6,652 bases of DNA. Source: Anaerolineaceae bacterium (GTDB taxonomy: Bacteria; Chloroflexota; Anaerolineae; Anaerolineales; Anaerolineaceae). The notes below the pieces were generated by a model. It was not told the origin of the DNA. It made no database searches and worked only from the letters and a program-made list of their open reading frames with translations. The translations under genes were made by a program, and so were the position numbers. Below are positions 5,810 to 6,652 of the stretch, one piece after another. The stretch's first letter is position 1. Every line of letters starts with the position of its first letter. The stretch spans positions 1 through 6,652 of the forward strand of contig WOZB01000242.1 in NCBI GenBank assembly GCA_011620445.1. The letters are read 5' to 3'.

Positions 5810-6646
5810 TTGAAGCTTAAGCGCTTGCTCTTTATATTTATTGGTCTCATGCTTAGTGGTTGTGCATTGTCGCCCACTATCAAACAACCTGCCACCTATA
5901 CGCCGGACCCGCTTCGCCAGGCTGAGCCTGGCGCGCCCACTTCCAACCCCTTTTTCACCAAAACGGCTACACTTTATGCCTCCACACCCATCTCCATCAT
6001 CCCGGATATCACCAAAACCATCGGTGCAGAATCTTTTACCTCAACACCGGTTCTCACATCTACCCCAGTACCTCACACACCAAGACCCACACCGAATGAT
6101 GGTTCGCTGCTGCATGAAGATTTCTCGGATGAGCTCAGCGGTTGGGACCGAAACACCGGCAGTGAAAGCACAGCGGATTACGCAGACGGCCAATACCGTA
6201 TTTTTGTGGCTAACCCCAACCGGGAGATATGGGCTAATCCGGGCAAATGGTTCCCGGATGGCATCAAAATTGACGTGGATGTGAAGTACGGCAAGGGGCC
6301 AATCCACAGCGACTATGGGGTCATTTGCGGTTATGTGGATCCAAATAATTTCTTTGCCCTGACGATTGGCCCCGACGGTTGGGTAGAAATCTTCAAACGC
6401 CTGAATGGGGAACGCAGCACCCTCTATTCCGAGATCAAGAACCCTAATATCAAGGAAAAGGGCAACCATTTGACCGCCATTTGCGGAGCCCAAACCCTGA
6501 CTCTCTTCGTCAACGACACTCAAATTGCCCAGGTGAGCGACCCTTACCTCCCTGGCGGCGATGTAGGCTTGATAGCAGGCAGCTTTGAGGATACCAAAGT
6601 TGAATTCTACTTTGACAACCTGGTGGTCATGCCCCTGGGTCAATAA
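5810..6646 (+). CDS. Lipoprotein with Thr/Pro-rich linker and lectin/glucanase-like C-terminal domain
   Basis: 278 aa from the preferred TTG start at 5810, which has GGAG (5801-5804) 5 nt upstream and gives a textbook lipoprotein signal: MKLKRLL, a hydrophobic core, then lipobox LSGC with Cys18 as the lipidated residue. In-frame ATGs at 5780 and 5789 and a TTG at 5735 would add an unlikely tail before the signal and fall at or before the predicted transcription start. Residues 19-98 are a low-complexity linker rich in Thr, Pro and Ser (for example TSTPVPHTPRPTP, 84-96). Residues 99-274 look like a beta-sandwich of the concanavalin A-like lectin/glucanase type: EDFSDELSGWDR at the start, alternating strands such as GIKIDVDVKYG, YGVICGYVDPNNFFALTIG and TLTLFVNDTQIAQV, then GDVGLIAGSFE and FDNLVVMPL at the end. 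No catalytic residues can be assigned, so binding of glycan or a surface ligand is as likely as hydrolysis. It is probably anchored outside the membrane. No terminator is visible before the window ends. Confidence 0.8.
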   Translation: MKLKRLLFIFIGLMLSGCALSPTIKQPATYTPDPLRQAEPGAPTSNPFFTKTATLYASTPISIIPDITKTIGAESFTSTPVLTSTPVPHTPRPTPNDGSLLHEDFSDELSGWDRNTGSESTADYADGQYRIFVANPNREIWANPGKWFPDGIKIDVDVKYGKGPIHSDYGVICGYVDPNNFFALTIGPDGWVEIFKRLNGERSTLYSEIKNPNIKEKGNHLTAICGAQTLTLFVNDTQIAQVSDPYLPGGDVGLIAGSFEDTKVEFYFDNLVVMPLGQ

Positions 6647-6652
6647 TTTTAG

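Noticed and set aside
6041..6643. 200-aa antisense open frame opposite the lipoprotein gene
   Set aside because: It has no ribosome site or family motifs. The + strand frame has a lipobox, linker and domain pattern that explain the region.

Overview
The window is ordinary bacterial chromosome of moderate GC with tightly packed genes. The start codons read as ATG, GTG and TTG. The gene content suggests an Anaerolineae-type Chloroflexota: a SIMPL-domain protein, an E. coli-type phosphoglucomutase of 547 aa, and a lipoprotein with a long Thr/Pro-rich linker. This placement is an inference from style and content; no rRNA or marker tree was available. I see no mobile element, CRISPR array, tRNA or rRNA.

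Layout. (1) Bases 2-421 are the 3' end of a SIMPL-domain (DUF541) gene on +, followed by a small hairpin and a good intrinsic terminator. (2) Bases 541-3296 on + are a probable three-gene operon: a nitroreductase-family flavoprotein, phosphoglucomutase (pgm) and a small P-loop kinase-like ATPase, with gaps of only 13 and 4 nt. (3) Bases 3297-3537 are a 241-nt convergent gap with no gene but two or three hairpins. (4) Bases 3538-5629 on - are frr-uppS-cdsA, read in that order from right to left, with each junction sharing exactly one base (TGATG and TAATG). (5) Bases 5630-5809 are a divergent regulatory region with a good sigma-70-like promoter and a perfect hairpin. (6) Bases 5810-6646 on + are a lipoprotein with a lectin/glucanase-like beta-rich C-terminal domain.

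How the genes fit together. frr-uppS-cdsA is the conserved bacterial block that links ribosome recycling to supply of the polyprenyl carrier lipid and of CDP-diacylglycerol. Here pyrH, its usual upstream partner, is absent and a divergent lipoprotein gene takes its place. Pgm interconverts glucose-1-phosphate and glucose-6-phosphate for glycogen, sugar-nucleotide and central metabolism. The nitroreductase and kinase travel with it, but their substrates cannot be read from sequence.

I looked for a new system (defence, toxin-antitoxin, RNA element, mobile DNA) and did not find one I can support. The most checkable leads are the small kinase tied to pgm, the structured gap at 3470-3519, and the promoter, 5' hairpin and TTG start of the lipoprotein gene.
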